The notes beneath the pieces are model-generated. The model did not search any database. It was not told where the DNA came from and worked only from the letters and a program-made list of their open reading frames with translations. Positions 18,193-26,570 of a stretch of DNA of 64,000 nt are shown piece after piece. The DNA lies in NCBI GenBank assembly GCA_017466365.1, contig JAFTUG010000002.1, positions 62,001 to 126,000 of the forward strand. Reading direction: 5' to 3'. The position numbers and the translations under genes are program-made. The DNA comes from Clostridia bacterium. Lineage in GTDB: Bacteria > Bacillota > Clostridia > Oscillospirales > Acutalibacteraceae. How positions within the stretch are numbered: the first letter of the stretch is position 1; each line of letters starts with the position of its first letter.

Positions 18193-18912
18193 TTATTTTA
18201 CCTCCGCCGCTTTAAGCGCATCTTTGAGAGAAAGTTTTCCTTCATAAACAGCTTTGCCGACTATTGCGCCGTAAATATTCATATCACGGAGCTTTTCTAT
18301 TTCGTTGACAAAGGTTATGCCACCCGAAGCAACAATATCAAGACCCTTGATTTGGGAAAGCTCGCCGTATACCTCAAGATTTGTTCCCGAAAGCATACCG
18401 TCTTTTGAAATATCGGTGTAAATAACTGTTGAAACTCCCGTGTCACGGAGCTTTTTACAGAATTCAACCGACTTTACGCTTGTTGTTTCCTGCCAACCGC
18501 TGACTGCAACAAAGCCGTCCTTTGCATCAACGCCGACTGCAATTGCATTTCCGAATTCCTTTACTGCTTCTTCAACGAAGGGATAATTACGGATAGCCGC
18601 AGTACCGAGAATAACACGCTTTACGCCGAGTGAGAGATAATCCTCAACTCTTTTCATATCTCTTATTCCGCCGCCGACTTCAATGAACAAGTCCTTGATT
18701 TTTGCGGCTTCTCTGATTGCCTCAAAGTTGACCGGAGCACCGTCCTTTGCGCCATCGAGGTCAACCATATGTAAATTTGTTGCTCCGTCTTTGATGAATT
18801 CAAGAGCCATTTCGGCGGGAGAGTCGGCATAAATCTTAACCTGATTATAGTCGCCCTTTGTCAGACGGACAACTTTGCCGCCGAGTATATCCGTTGCGGG
18901 AAATATCTGCAT
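18193..18912 (-). CDS. hisA: ProFAR isomerase
   Basis: Amadori-type isomerisation of ProFAR to PRFAR. The 239-residue barrel, half-repeat related to HisF, begins FPATDILGGKVVRLTKGDY with the catalytic Asp. It has EVGGGIRDM, VGVDAKDGFVAVSGW, a YTDISKDGM segment holding the second Asp, and VASGGI. The gap to hisF is 1 nt. Confidence 0.95.
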   Translation of the reverse strand: MQIFPATDILGGKVVRLTKGDYNQVKIYADSPAEMALEFIKDGATNLHMVDLDGAKDGAPVNFEAIREAAKIKDLFIEVGGGIRDMKRVEDYLSLGVKRVILGTAAIRNYPFVEEAVKEFGNAIAVGVDAKDGFVAVSGWQETTSVKSVEFCKKLRDTGVSTVIYTDISKDGMLSGTNLEVYGELSQIKGLDIVASGGITFVNEIEKLRDMNIYGAIVGKAVYEGKLSLKDALKAAEVK

Positions 18913-18924
18913 AAATAAGTCTCC

Positions 18925-19533
18925 TTATAATTCGGAAAATGCTTTGAGAAGAGCAAGACCCTTTGAACCGCTCTTTTCGGGGTGGAACTGCATTCCGTAA
19001 ACCGAGCCGTTCTTAACAACGGCAGGCACGGCAACACCGTATTCAGCAAATGCGAGGGTGTTTTCAACGCAGCCTCTTGCATAGAAGGAATGAACAAAAT
19101 ACATATAGTCACCGGGAACGATGTATTTGAAAATCGGGTCATCCTTTGCAAGATTTAATTTGTTCCAACCCATATGAGGTATTTTAAGTTCTTTGGGAAT
19201 CTGACCTTCAAGTGCACCGACATAGCCTTTGATGAGTCCGAGACCCATGTGTGCACCGTATTCAAAGCTCTTTTCAAAAAGCAGCTGCATTCCGAGGCAG
19301 ATGCCGAGAATGGGTTTCCCTTCGGAGGAAAGCTCACAGATAAGCTTATCCATACCGCATTCACGGAGCTTTTTTGCCGCATCTCCGAATGCACCTACAC
19401 CGGGAAGTATAATTTTATCCGCTGCCGCAATTTCATCCTTATCGCCCGTTATTTTGCACTCGATACCGAGGCTTTCAAGCGATGATGAAAGAGAAAAAAG
19501 ATTGCCGCAGCCGTAATCAATAATTGCAATCAT
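18925..19533 (-). CDS. hisH: Imidazole glycerol phosphate synthase, glutaminase subunit
   Basis: Class I glutamine amidotransferase delivering ammonia to HisF. The 202 residues show IDYGCGNLFSL at the N terminus, the nucleophile Cys in LGICLGMQLLFE, and the His-Glu pair in GMQFHPEKSG. The ATG overlaps the hisB stop by 1 nt (TAATG). Confidence 0.95.
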   Translation of the reverse strand: MIAIIDYGCGNLFSLSSSLESLGIECKITGDKDEIAAADKIILPGVGAFGDAAKKLRECGMDKLICELSSEGKPILGICLGMQLLFEKSFEYGAHMGLGLIKGYVGALEGQIPKELKIPHMGWNKLNLAKDDPIFKYIVPGDYMYFVHSFYARGCVENTLAFAEYGVAVPAVVKNGSVYGMQFHPEKSGSKGLALLKAFSEL

Positions 19534-20120
19534 TATAAAAGTCCTTTCGTTGACGGAATTTCGCCGCCGAGGGTCTTATCCTCAAAAACAGCTTTGCAAA
19601 GCGCTCTTGAAACCGCTTTGAATATGCCTTCGATGATATGGTGGCTGTTTTTGCCTTCAAGCTGCTTTATATGTAGAGTAATATCGCTGTTTCTTACAAA
19701 TGAAATGAAGAATTCTTCAACAAGTTCGGTGTCCATGCCACCCACTGCAGGAGTCGGAATCTGAACATCGTAGTTGAGATATGCTCTGCCGCTGATATCA
19801 ACGCTTGCAAGGATGAGTGTTTCATCCATGGGAAGAAGAATGCTTCCGTAACGGGAAATACCTCTTTTTTCTCCGATAGCCTTTGCGAATGCCTGACCGA
19901 GAACGATTCCGACATCTTCAACGGTGTGGTGATAGTCAACATGAGTATCGCCTACACATTTAACGTTTAAATCCATTCTGCCGTGGCGTGCGAAAAGTTC
20001 AAGCATATGGTCGAGGAAACCGCAGCCTGTATCAATTTCGTTTTTGCCCGTGCCGTCAAGATTCAGCCAAAGCTCAATATCCGTTTCGTTGGTTTTTCTT
20101 TTAATCTGGGCTTCTCTCAT
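19533..20120 (-). CDS. hisB: Imidazoleglycerol-phosphate dehydratase
   Basis: Manganese enzyme dehydrating IGP to imidazole-acetol phosphate. It is the monofunctional 195-residue type, without the phosphatase domain of E. coli HisB. The metal motifs are CGFLDHMLELFARHG, DYHHTVEDVGI and KNSHHIIEGIFKA. The open frame extends to 20174 inside hisC, but the ATG at 20120 (MREAQIKRKT) has GAGGCG upstream and lies 1 nt after the hisC stop, so it is chosen. A separate histidinol phosphatase is not in the window. Confidence 0.95.
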   Translation of the reverse strand: MREAQIKRKTNETDIELWLNLDGTGKNEIDTGCGFLDHMLELFARHGRMDLNVKCVGDTHVDYHHTVEDVGIVLGQAFAKAIGEKRGISRYGSILLPMDETLILASVDISGRAYLNYDVQIPTPAVGGMDTELVEEFFISFVRNSDITLHIKQLEGKNSHHIIEGIFKAVSRALCKAVFEDKTLGGEIPSTKGLL

Positions 20121-20121
20121 G

Positions 20122-21180
20122 TTACGCCTCCGTAATTTCTTTAATCGCAGCAACAAGAGTCTGCATTTCTTCAATGCTTCCGATTGTTATGCGAAGATAG
20201 TTATCAATCTTTGCTTTGTTGAAATATCTGATGAGAATACCTTTTTTGCGAAGCTCCGCTGCAAGGGCAGCGGCAGATATTTTATCGGTTGAAACAAAAA
20301 CGAAGTTCGCCTTTGAATCCGTGCATTTGAAGCCGAGCTTTTTAAGCTCCGTAACCGTATATTCTCTGTTTTTAACTATTTGTGCAATTTTATCGTCATA
20401 ATATTCATTATCCGCAATTGCAGCCGCAGCCGCTTTGATTGAAAGTGTGTTGAGGTTATAGGGATTGAATGAATATTTTAGCTTGTTGAGGTCGTCGATT
20501 ATTTCTTTTGAAGCAATGCCGAAACCGACTCTCAAGCCTGCCAAGGAATGGCTTTTTGAGAAGGTGCGTGTAACGAGCAGATTGCCGTATTTTTTAACAA
20601 GCTCCATGCAGCTTTCACCGCAGAATGCCATATATGCTTCGTCCATGATAACAATGTTATCGGGATTTGAAGATACGATTTTTTCAACGTCTTCAAACGA
20701 AAGCGCAAGACCCGTGGGAGCATTGGGATTTGCGATAACTATATTCTTACCCTTGCCGATATAATCGTTGATATCAATTGAAAAATCATCTTTAAGAGGT
20801 ATTTGCTCAAGCTCAACGCCGAAGATATCCGCATAAACGGGATAGAAACCATAGGAAATTTCAGGGCAGCAGAGTTTGCCGCCGTTTCCGCAAAAGCCCA
20901 TGATTGCAAATGCAAGCACGTCATCCGAGCCGTTTCCGCAGAAAACCATATCGGGAGTTACATCAAACTGTTCTGCAATTGCCTTGCGAAGCTCTTTAAG
21001 TTCAGGGTCGGAATAAAGATTGAGCTTATCAATAACAGCTTCGCTTAAAACCTCTTTAACCTTCGGGGAAGGGGGAAAGGGGGATTCATTTGTGTTGAGC
21101 TTTATAACCTTTTCATTGACTTGTTCGCCCGGAGTATAGGGAACAAGCTTTTCGTAATTTTTTGAAAGAAATCTGCTCAT
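20122..21180 (-). CDS. hisC: Histidinol-phosphate aminotransferase
   Basis: PLP enzyme converting imidazole-acetol phosphate to histidinol phosphate. The 352-residue fold-type I protein shows KLNTNESPFPPSP, NGSDDVLAF, IANPNAPTGLA, VIMDEAYMAF, and the PLP Lys in TRTFSKSHSLAGLRVG. Context in the his operon separates it from general aromatic aminotransferases. Confidence 0.95.
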   Translation of the reverse strand: MSRFLSKNYEKLVPYTPGEQVNEKVIKLNTNESPFPPSPKVKEVLSEAVIDKLNLYSDPELKELRKAIAEQFDVTPDMVFCGNGSDDVLAFAIMGFCGNGGKLCCPEISYGFYPVYADIFGVELEQIPLKDDFSIDINDYIGKGKNIVIANPNAPTGLALSFEDVEKIVSSNPDNIVIMDEAYMAFCGESCMELVKKYGNLLVTRTFSKSHSLAGLRVGFGIASKEIIDDLNKLKYSFNPYNLNTLSIKAAAAAIADNEYYDDKIAQIVKNREYTVTELKKLGFKCTDSKANFVFVSTDKISAAALAAELRKKGILIRYFNKAKIDNYLRITIGSIEEMQTLVAAIKEITEA

Positions 21181-21189
21181 GGGTTCACC

Positions 21190-22467
21190 TTATTTCTCAA
21201 ATCTGATTGCCGCACTCTTGCCGTGAGCGTGGAGTCCTTCACGGTTTGCAAAAAGAACGATGTTGTCCTTAACCTTACCGAGTGCCTCTTCGGTGTAATA
21301 TATATACTGTGATTTTTTTACATAGTCATCAACCGAAAGGGGAGAGCTGAATCTTGCCGTACCCGATGTGGGAAGAGTGTGGTTCGTGCCTGCAAGATAG
21401 TCGCCCAGAGCTTCGGGTGTGTTTTTGCCGAGGAAAATCGAGCCTGCATTCTTGATTTTGTCAAGAAGTGCAAACGGGTCATCAACGCAGACTTCAAGAT
21501 GCTCGGGTGCGATTTCGTTTGCAATTTCAACGCCCTGTTCAAGATTGTTGGCAATAATGATTTTGCCGTTCGTTTCGATTGATGTTCTTGCAATTTCTTC
21601 TCTGGGAAGAAGGGAAATCTGCTTTTCAAGTTCGTCACGAACCGCATATGCAAGCTCCTCGCTGTCGGTAACAAGAACGGCGCTTGCGAGCTTATCGTGT
21701 TCAGCCTGTGAAAGAAGGTCAGCGGCAACGAAAGCGGGGTTGCATGTGCCGTCGGCAAGAACAAGAATTTCGCTCGGACCTGCTATCATATCAATATCAA
21801 CAAGACCGTAGAGCATTCTCTTTGCGGTAGCAACAAAAACATTGCCGGGGCCTACTACTTTGTCTGCCTTGGGTACGCTTTCGGTACCGTATGCAAGAGC
21901 GGCAACAGCTTGTGCGCCGCCTGTTTTGATTATCGTATCAACTCCTGCAATCTTTGCTGCACAAAGAATTGCCGAAGGAATATTTCCGTTTTTATCGGGG
22001 GGAGTAACCATTATAATTTCGCTTACACCTGCGATTTTTGCAGGAATGGCGTTCATAAGTACGGTTGAAGGATAGCTTGCCGTGCCACCGGGTACATAAA
22101 TTCCGACCTTTTCAATCGGAGTGATTTTCTGCCCCGAAATTGTGCCGTCACCGTTATTGATTTCAAAGCCCTTGCGAAGCTGTTTTTCGTGGAAATTCCA
22201 AATATTTGCCTTCGCCATTTCAAGGGTTTCGATAAGTGCTTTATCTTCGTTTTCGTATGCAGCATCAATTTCGTCCTGCGTTACACGGAGATTTTGGATA
22301 TCCGCACCGTCAAATTTAAGGCTGTATTCCTTGAGCGCCTTGTCACCGTTTTCTCTTACGTTTTTAATAATATCTGCAACAATCGCTTCAACGCCGCTTT
22401 CAAGCTTTATGTCACGGGTGAGAATTTCGCTTTTTTCGGCGTTATCTATGTTAATAATCTTAATCAT
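21190..22467 (-). CDS. hisD: Histidinol dehydrogenase
   Basis: Zinc-dependent two-step NAD+ oxidation of histidinol to histidine. The 425-residue protein contains the long PVIEKVGIYVPGG-like nucleotide region (here TPIEKVGIYVPGGTASYPST), DMIAGPSEILVLAD, LLSQAEHDKLASA with the metal ligands, and APEHLEVCVDDP with the catalytic Glu-His. The start overlaps the hisG stop by 4 nt. Confidence 0.96.
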   Translation of the reverse strand: MIKIINIDNAEKSEILTRDIKLESGVEAIVADIIKNVRENGDKALKEYSLKFDGADIQNLRVTQDEIDAAYENEDKALIETLEMAKANIWNFHEKQLRKGFEINNGDGTISGQKITPIEKVGIYVPGGTASYPSTVLMNAIPAKIAGVSEIIMVTPPDKNGNIPSAILCAAKIAGVDTIIKTGGAQAVAALAYGTESVPKADKVVGPGNVFVATAKRMLYGLVDIDMIAGPSEILVLADGTCNPAFVAADLLSQAEHDKLASAVLVTDSEELAYAVRDELEKQISLLPREEIARTSIETNGKIIIANNLEQGVEIANEIAPEHLEVCVDDPFALLDKIKNAGSIFLGKNTPEALGDYLAGTNHTLPTSGTARFSSPLSVDDYVKKSQYIYYTEEALGKVKDNIVLFANREGLHAHGKSAAIRFEK

Positions 22468-23087
22468 TTTGCCAACTCCTTTTTGAGCTTTTCCATAAGG
22501 CTGTCAATATCACCGCCCTTGAACTTATATGATGATTTGTTTGCTATAAGTCTTGCGCTGATGGGCATAATCTGCTCATAAACACGAAGGTTGTTTTCTT
22601 TGAGAGTTTTGCCGGATTCAACAATATCAACAATAACATCCGATAGACCGAGAAGGGGAGCAATTTCGATTGAACCGTTGAGCTTTATTATTTCGATTTC
22701 ACGGTTGAGAGATATATAATAATTCTTTGCAATGTTGACAAACTTTGTTGCAACTCTTAAGGGACGGTCAAAATCCTCAACATAATCATTAGGTGCCGCA
22801 ACACACATATTGCACTTGCCGAGATTGAGGTCAAGAAGCTCATATATATCAAAGTCGCCTTCTTCAAGGATATCCTTGCCGACTACTCCGATATCCGCCG
22901 CACCGTGAGCAATGTAGATTGCAACGTCGGAGGGCTTTACGAGAAGGTAACGCACGCCGTTTGCTTCATTCTCAAAAACAAGCTTTCTGTTATCGCTGTA
23001 AATCTCACTGCAGTCATAGCCGATTGATGCGAAAAGCTCATAAACCTTATCGCCGAGTCTGCCCTTGGGTAAAGCTATATTCAGCAT
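22464..23087 (-). CDS. hisG: ATP phosphoribosyltransferase, short-form catalytic subunit
   Basis: Condenses ATP with PRPP, the first committed step. At 207 residues it is the short HisG lacking the C-terminal histidine-binding domain, so it needs HisZ for activity and feedback inhibition. Motifs: IALPKGRLGDKVYELF near the N terminus and SGKTLKENNLRVYE near the end, with the PRPP loop VDIVESGKTL. The start overlaps the hisZ stop by 7 nt, consistent with fixed stoichiometry. Confidence 0.95.
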   Translation of the reverse strand: MLNIALPKGRLGDKVYELFASIGYDCSEIYSDNRKLVFENEANGVRYLLVKPSDVAIYIAHGAADIGVVGKDILEEGDFDIYELLDLNLGKCNMCVAAPNDYVEDFDRPLRVATKFVNIAKNYYISLNREIEIIKLNGSIEIAPLLGLSDVIVDIVESGKTLKENNLRVYEQIMPISARLIANKSSYKFKGGDIDSLMEKLKKELAK

Positions 23088-24205
23088 GCGGACACCTCCC
23101 TTAATGCACCGTTTTCAAATGCGTAAACCGTTTTTGCCTTGTATCCGTCGGGAACGGTGTGTTCAACCCTGACGGAAAAGCCTTTTTCGACAAAGCTTTC
23201 AACAAGCGAAAGAAGAGAAATGCTCTTGTTTGCCGAATCAAAAAGAATAAGTATATCGCTGTCGTATTCACGAACTTTTTTATAGTAGAAATTAAGATTA
23301 TCAAGATAAACCGCAAACCCGATTGCTTGAGTATTTTCTCTGATTTTTCCTGCGAGCTTATCGTATCTTCCGCCCGTAAGTACAGCGGAAGGTGCCTTTT
23401 CAACATAACCCTGGAAAATGATTCCGTTGTAATATTCGGTGTTGTTAAGAACGGAAAGGTCAATCAGAAGCTTGTCTGCAAGGTCGCTCTTTTTGAGAGA
23501 TGCGGCAATAAATTCAAGCTCCTCACAGGCTTTCTTCATTTCATCATTGCATGCAAGGCGGCAAAGCTCGGGCAGCATTTCTGAAATTTTGCCGTTTATT
23601 CCTGCAAGAGTTGCAAGAAGCTCTGCTTTCTCACCGTCAACACCGCTTTTTTCGCAGATTGAGCGAAGATCATGGATATTTTTGCCCTTAATGCAGTTAA
23701 TCATATCCTTCTTTGTGTTAGCGCTTATTTCAAGCTCCGAAAGAAGAGAAGGGATGAATGCCATGTGTGAAACGCAGAGAACAAAGTCCTTGTCAATCGT
23801 TTTAAGGCTCTTTGCCGCAAGCATAAGAACCTCGGTAATGAGATATTCGTCGATTGTTTTGCCGAGAACTTCAACGCCTGTCTGCTTGATTTCTTTATAA
23901 TCCATTGAGCTGTCGGTCATTCTGAAAACGCTCTCATTATAATAAAGCTTTGTGAGTGCGCCCGAAAGCTTGGCATTTTTAACAATTGAAAGAGTGATGT
24001 CGGGCTTCAATGCCATGAGTCTGCCGTAGGAATTGTTGAAAGCAAGAATACCTTTGCCCGAGAGGAAATCTCTGTTGTCGCTGTAAAAGCTGTATTCCTC
24101 AAATTTTGCCATGCGGTATTCCTTGTAGCCCCACTGCTTATAAAGCATCGAAAGCTCATATGTAAGGCTGTCCTCCTTGGACAGCGATGAAAGAAATTCG
24201 TCCAT
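23081..24205 (-). CDS. hisZ: ATP phosphoribosyltransferase regulatory subunit
   Basis: A catalytically inactive histidyl-tRNA synthetase paralogue that forms the hetero-octamer with short HisG and carries the histidine-binding site. The 374 residues keep synthetase-like segments (RMTDSSMDYKEIKQTGVEVLG, read in parts; YYNGIIFQGYV; VLTGGRYDKLAG) but have no C-terminal anticodon domain. First gene of the his operon, close behind its promoter. Confidence 0.92.
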   Translation of the reverse strand: MDEFLSSLSKEDSLTYELSMLYKQWGYKEYRMAKFEEYSFYSDNRDFLSGKGILAFNNSYGRLMALKPDITLSIVKNAKLSGALTKLYYNESVFRMTDSSMDYKEIKQTGVEVLGKTIDEYLITEVLMLAAKSLKTIDKDFVLCVSHMAFIPSLLSELEISANTKKDMINCIKGKNIHDLRSICEKSGVDGEKAELLATLAGINGKISEMLPELCRLACNDEMKKACEELEFIAASLKKSDLADKLLIDLSVLNNTEYYNGIIFQGYVEKAPSAVLTGGRYDKLAGKIRENTQAIGFAVYLDNLNFYYKKVREYDSDILILFDSANKSISLLSLVESFVEKGFSVRVEHTVPDGYKAKTVYAFENGALREVSAC

Positions 24206-24238
24206 AATAGTCTCCCGTTAAAAATTCAGTATGCCGAC

Positions 24239-24267
24239 AGTATAGCACACTTTATTATATTAGTCAA
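24239..24267 (-). promoter_or_regulatory. Sigma-A promoter of the his operon
   Basis: Minus strand TTGACT (24267-24262), 17 nt, TATACT (24244-24239). The start codon is 33 nt further on, so a T-box or peptide attenuator does not fit. Confidence 0.85.
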
Positions 24268-24287
24268 TTAGCGATTTACCACGCTAA
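24268..24287. promoter_or_regulatory. Inverted repeat abutting the his -35 box, candidate operator
   Basis: TTAGCG and CGCTAA separated by 8 nt form a 20 bp dyad that ends exactly where the -35 box begins. A histidine-responsive repressor is the natural guess; the regulator itself is not in the window. Confidence 0.5.
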
Positions 24288-24330
24288 AACAAAATCTTTT
24301 TGTCCGCTTTTATACAAAATGAACAATATT

Positions 24331-24361
24331 AAAGGGTCGATGTGTGACCGACCCCTTTTTT
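24331..24361. terminator. Hairpin between the DtxR-type gene and hisZ
   Basis: GGGTCG (24334-24339) pairs with CGACCC (24349-24354), extended by AAA/TTT with one bulge. The strong T-run is on the plus strand; on the minus strand, where the regulator gene is read, only TTTAATATT follows, so termination there may be weak. Confidence 0.55.
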
Positions 24362-24363
24362 AT

Positions 24364-24729
24364 TCAGTTTTCCTGTGTAAACTTCTTAAGGCACTCAAAG
24401 CTTTCCTGGCTGATAACATGCTCAATTCTGCAGGCATCAACCGCAGCCTGATCGGGGCTTACACCTATTTTGATTAACCAGTTTGTGATTGTTTCGTGTC
24501 TGCAATAAACATTTTTTGCTATTTCAAGACCGCTTTCGGTGAGCGAGATAAGACCGTCGCTGTCAGTTGTAACATATCCGTGTTCCCTGAGATTACGCAT
24601 CGCAACGCAAACACTCGGCTTTGAAAATCCCAGCTCTGTTGCAATATCAACCGAACGGACAGAACCTTTCTTTTCTTTAAGCATAAGTATGGTTTCAAGA
24701 TAGTTTTCGGCGGATTCACCCATTATCAT
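24364..24729 (-). CDS. DtxR/MntR-family metal-dependent regulator
   Basis: A 121-residue metal-sensing repressor. The winged-helix part (about 5-65) reads SAENYLETILMLKE, then GSVRSVDIATELGFSKPSVCVAMRNLREHGYV in consecutive segments. The dimerisation/metal part (about 75-121) contains CRHETITNWLIKIG and a DACRIEHVISQ segment with Glu/His ligands. It has no SH3-like third domain, like MntR. The metal (Mn or Fe) cannot be decided. An upstream GTG frame overlaps the GAGGTG ribosome site, so the ATG at 24729 is chosen. No metal transporter lies nearby. Confidence 0.88.
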   Translation of the reverse strand: MIMGESAENYLETILMLKEKKGSVRSVDIATELGFSKPSVCVAMRNLREHGYVTTDSDGLISLTESGLEIAKNVYCRHETITNWLIKIGVSPDQAAVDACRIEHVISQESFECLKKFTQEN

Positions 24730-24802
24730 CGTTTTCACCTCGGAAATTCCATAATAGTTTTATTATAATAACATATTATATTATATTTTTCAACCCTGAA
24801 AG

Positions 24803-24832
24803 AAAAAATCCCCGAACGAAATCATTCGGGGA
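24803..24832 (-). terminator. Terminator of the lipoprotein gene
   Basis: Minus strand TCCCCGAA (24832-24825) pairs with TTCGGGGA (24816-24809) around an 8 nt loop and is followed by TTTTTT. Confidence 0.88.
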
Positions 24833-24838
24833 TAAATA

Positions 24839-25741
24839 TTAAAGGGAAATGAAACTGTTTAAATCAGCAAAATTACCTTTTGCCTCGTCGAGAGAATAGG
24901 CATCCGTCATGTAAATCTCACCGTTTCTCTCTCGGGAGAATTTAACAACCTTACCTTCGGCGAGATATTCATATGAAGTAACATACTCTCTTGTTCTTGT
25001 TTCAACCGAACCGTCTTTGGGAGCAATTGTCATTTTTTCCTTAACAAGAACTCCGTTTTCATATTCATAAACAGTTGTTCTTGTTTCCTGACTTTTTTCT
25101 TTGGTGAGCTTTGTTACAAGACCGTCTGCGTTGTATTCGTAGCTGCTATTGTTGGTTATTACGCCGCTTGCGTTTTCTGTTGTGCTCGAAATAACAAGAC
25201 CGTTTCCGTCATAGGTATATGCGGTTGTTTCGGAAGAATTCTTATCGGTTGCGCTTTGAATTTCTTTTGTGCGGTTTCCGTTTTCATCATATTCATAATT
25301 TTTAAATACTGCAAGCTCGTTGTTTTCATATTTGTTATATGTTTTAAGCTTGCCGTTTTCATCGTATATGAACTCATGGCGGATTTTATCTTCGGTTATC
25401 TCTCCGATATTTCCGCTTTCATTATAAACCATTTCAAATAAATCGTGCTTTTCGAGAATGTTGCCGTCAAGGTCGGTTGCATAACGCTTTGTTATCTGAT
25501 TTTTCTCGTTATATTCGTAGCACTCATAATATTCATAAGTGATTTCCTGATTATCGTAGAACTTTTTTTCTTTTTCTATTAGACCGTTTTCATTAAATAT
25601 AAATTCTGCAGTGAAGTCATCAACGGTAACCTCAACCGTGTTATTTTCGGGAGTATTTACGGGCTTATCAGAGCATGCGCCGAGAAACAGGAGAGATGCC
25701 GCAGAGAGAAGAGCGATAATTTTTTTAACACTTTTTTTCAT
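24839..25741 (-). CDS. Secreted lipoprotein with YD-like repeats
   Basis: A 300-residue protein with a type II signal peptide: KKSVKKIIALLSAASLLFLG followed by the lipobox Cys (LGAC, about residue 23). The mature part is a series of short beta-hairpin repeats of the type YEYNEKNQITK, FIYDENGKLKTY, YEYDENGNRTKE, YTYDGNGLVIS and YEYNADGLVTKL, roughly every 30-35 residues. This is the YD/RHS-like repeat pattern seen in many small clostridial lipoproteins. No toxin domain follows, so it is not an RHS toxin. Function unknown; it would sit on the outer face of the membrane. Confidence 0.82.
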   Translation of the reverse strand: MKKSVKKIIALLSAASLLFLGACSDKPVNTPENNTVEVTVDDFTAEFIFNENGLIEKEKKFYDNQEITYEYYECYEYNEKNQITKRYATDLDGNILEKHDLFEMVYNESGNIGEITEDKIRHEFIYDENGKLKTYNKYENNELAVFKNYEYDENGNRTKEIQSATDKNSSETTAYTYDGNGLVISSTTENASGVITNNSSYEYNADGLVTKLTKEKSQETRTTVYEYENGVLVKEKMTIAPKDGSVETRTREYVTSYEYLAEGKVVKFSRERNGEIYMTDAYSLDEAKGNFADLNSFISL

Positions 25742-25772
25742 GTGTTTAATCCCCTTTGTTTTATTTTATATA

Positions 25773-25801
25773 ATTATAGTCCTTAAACGTATAAAAATCA
25801 A
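25773..25801 (-). promoter_or_regulatory. Sigma-A promoter of the lipoprotein gene
   Basis: Minus strand TTGATT (25801-25796), 17 nt, TATAAT (25778-25773), 32 nt ahead of the ATG at 25741. Confidence 0.75.
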
Positions 25802-25808
25802 GAGTCAA

Positions 25809-26441
25809 TTATCCTTCTACCATCACATTGGGAACGGAGCCTACTATAACCGTCTGCGCGATGCAGAAGGAGGTTTTAACCGTCTGCGGGATTCTTTTTC
25901 CCGCCATTGTCAGAAGAACGGTTGTTTCAACATTCAGCATTACGCTGTGCTGGGTCTGATTTATTCCCGCACTTGTAAAAACATTTTCAAAATCGCTTTG
26001 GGTCGATGAGGAAAATCCTACACCGACATCTATGTAAGGCCTCCATCCCGAAAAAAGGGCAATATCGCTTGCCGTACCGAGAGAAACTGTAATTTCTGTT
26101 TTTTTCTTACTGTTAAATTCGGAATCTATCGCATTGGTAACCTGTGATTTAAAAAGGTTAAGCTTCACGATATCCGTTGTAATGCCCGTTACCGTATTGT
26201 TTTCCGAGTAGTTTACGCTTACTATCTCGGAATATGAAGGTGCGTTTTCCGATAGAATTTTTTCAACGGCGTAATTAACTGTTTTTGATGAAATTGCATA
26301 TGCTTCAAGCGCCGCAAGGTCATATAAAGCAGGGCGTAATTTTGCATCAAGAAGCAGAACGGAAATCAAAAGAATAATAAAAATACAGACAGCCTTGTAA
26401 ATCCATGAATTTTTTCTGTATCCAAACCGTCTGCGCCTCAT
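25809..26441 (-). CDS. yunB: Sporulation protein YunB
   Basis: A 210-residue membrane-anchored protein of the mother-cell sporulation programme in Bacillus and Clostridia. One N-terminal transmembrane helix (about 14-33, AVCIFIILLISVLLLDAKL) is followed by LRPALYDLAALEAYAISSK, ISVNY-like strands, and the family region LGTASDIALFSGWRPYIDVGVGF and IPQTVKTSFCIAQTVIVGSVP. The biochemical role is not known. The GTG frame start at 26450 falls on the ribosome site GAGGTGG, so the ATG at 26441 is used. Its presence indicates an endospore-forming lineage. Confidence 0.85.
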   Translation of the reverse strand: MRRRRFGYRKNSWIYKAVCIFIILLISVLLLDAKLRPALYDLAALEAYAISSKTVNYAVEKILSENAPSYSEIVSVNYSENNTVTGITTDIVKLNLFKSQVTNAIDSEFNSKKKTEITVSLGTASDIALFSGWRPYIDVGVGFSSSTQSDFENVFTSAGINQTQHSVMLNVETTVLLTMAGKRIPQTVKTSFCIAQTVIVGSVPNVMVEG

Positions 26442-26482
26442 ATATACCACCTCATTCTATAATATGCGGCAGCAAACAAAAA

Positions 26483-26503
26483 TTGTAAGAATTTTGTAAG
26501 AAT
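26483..26503. promoter_or_regulatory. 11-bp-spaced direct repeat, candidate response-regulator site
   Basis: TTGTAAGAAT occurs at 26483-26492 and again at 26494-26503, a repeat period of one helical turn, as in OmpR/PhoP-family boxes. It lies about 30 nt upstream of a TAGAAT -10-like box (26533-26538) with no recognisable -35, suggesting activator dependence for the plus-strand genes. Confidence 0.4.
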
Positions 26504-26570
26504 GTGTTAATAAACATTCAAAATTTTGATAGTAGAATAAGTTTGAAAACTAAAAGTGGGAGTTGATACC

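Noticed and set aside
24206..24238. Possible T-box or histidine leader peptide before hisZ
   Set aside because: Only about 30 nt separate the -10 box from the start, with no His codon run and no terminator.
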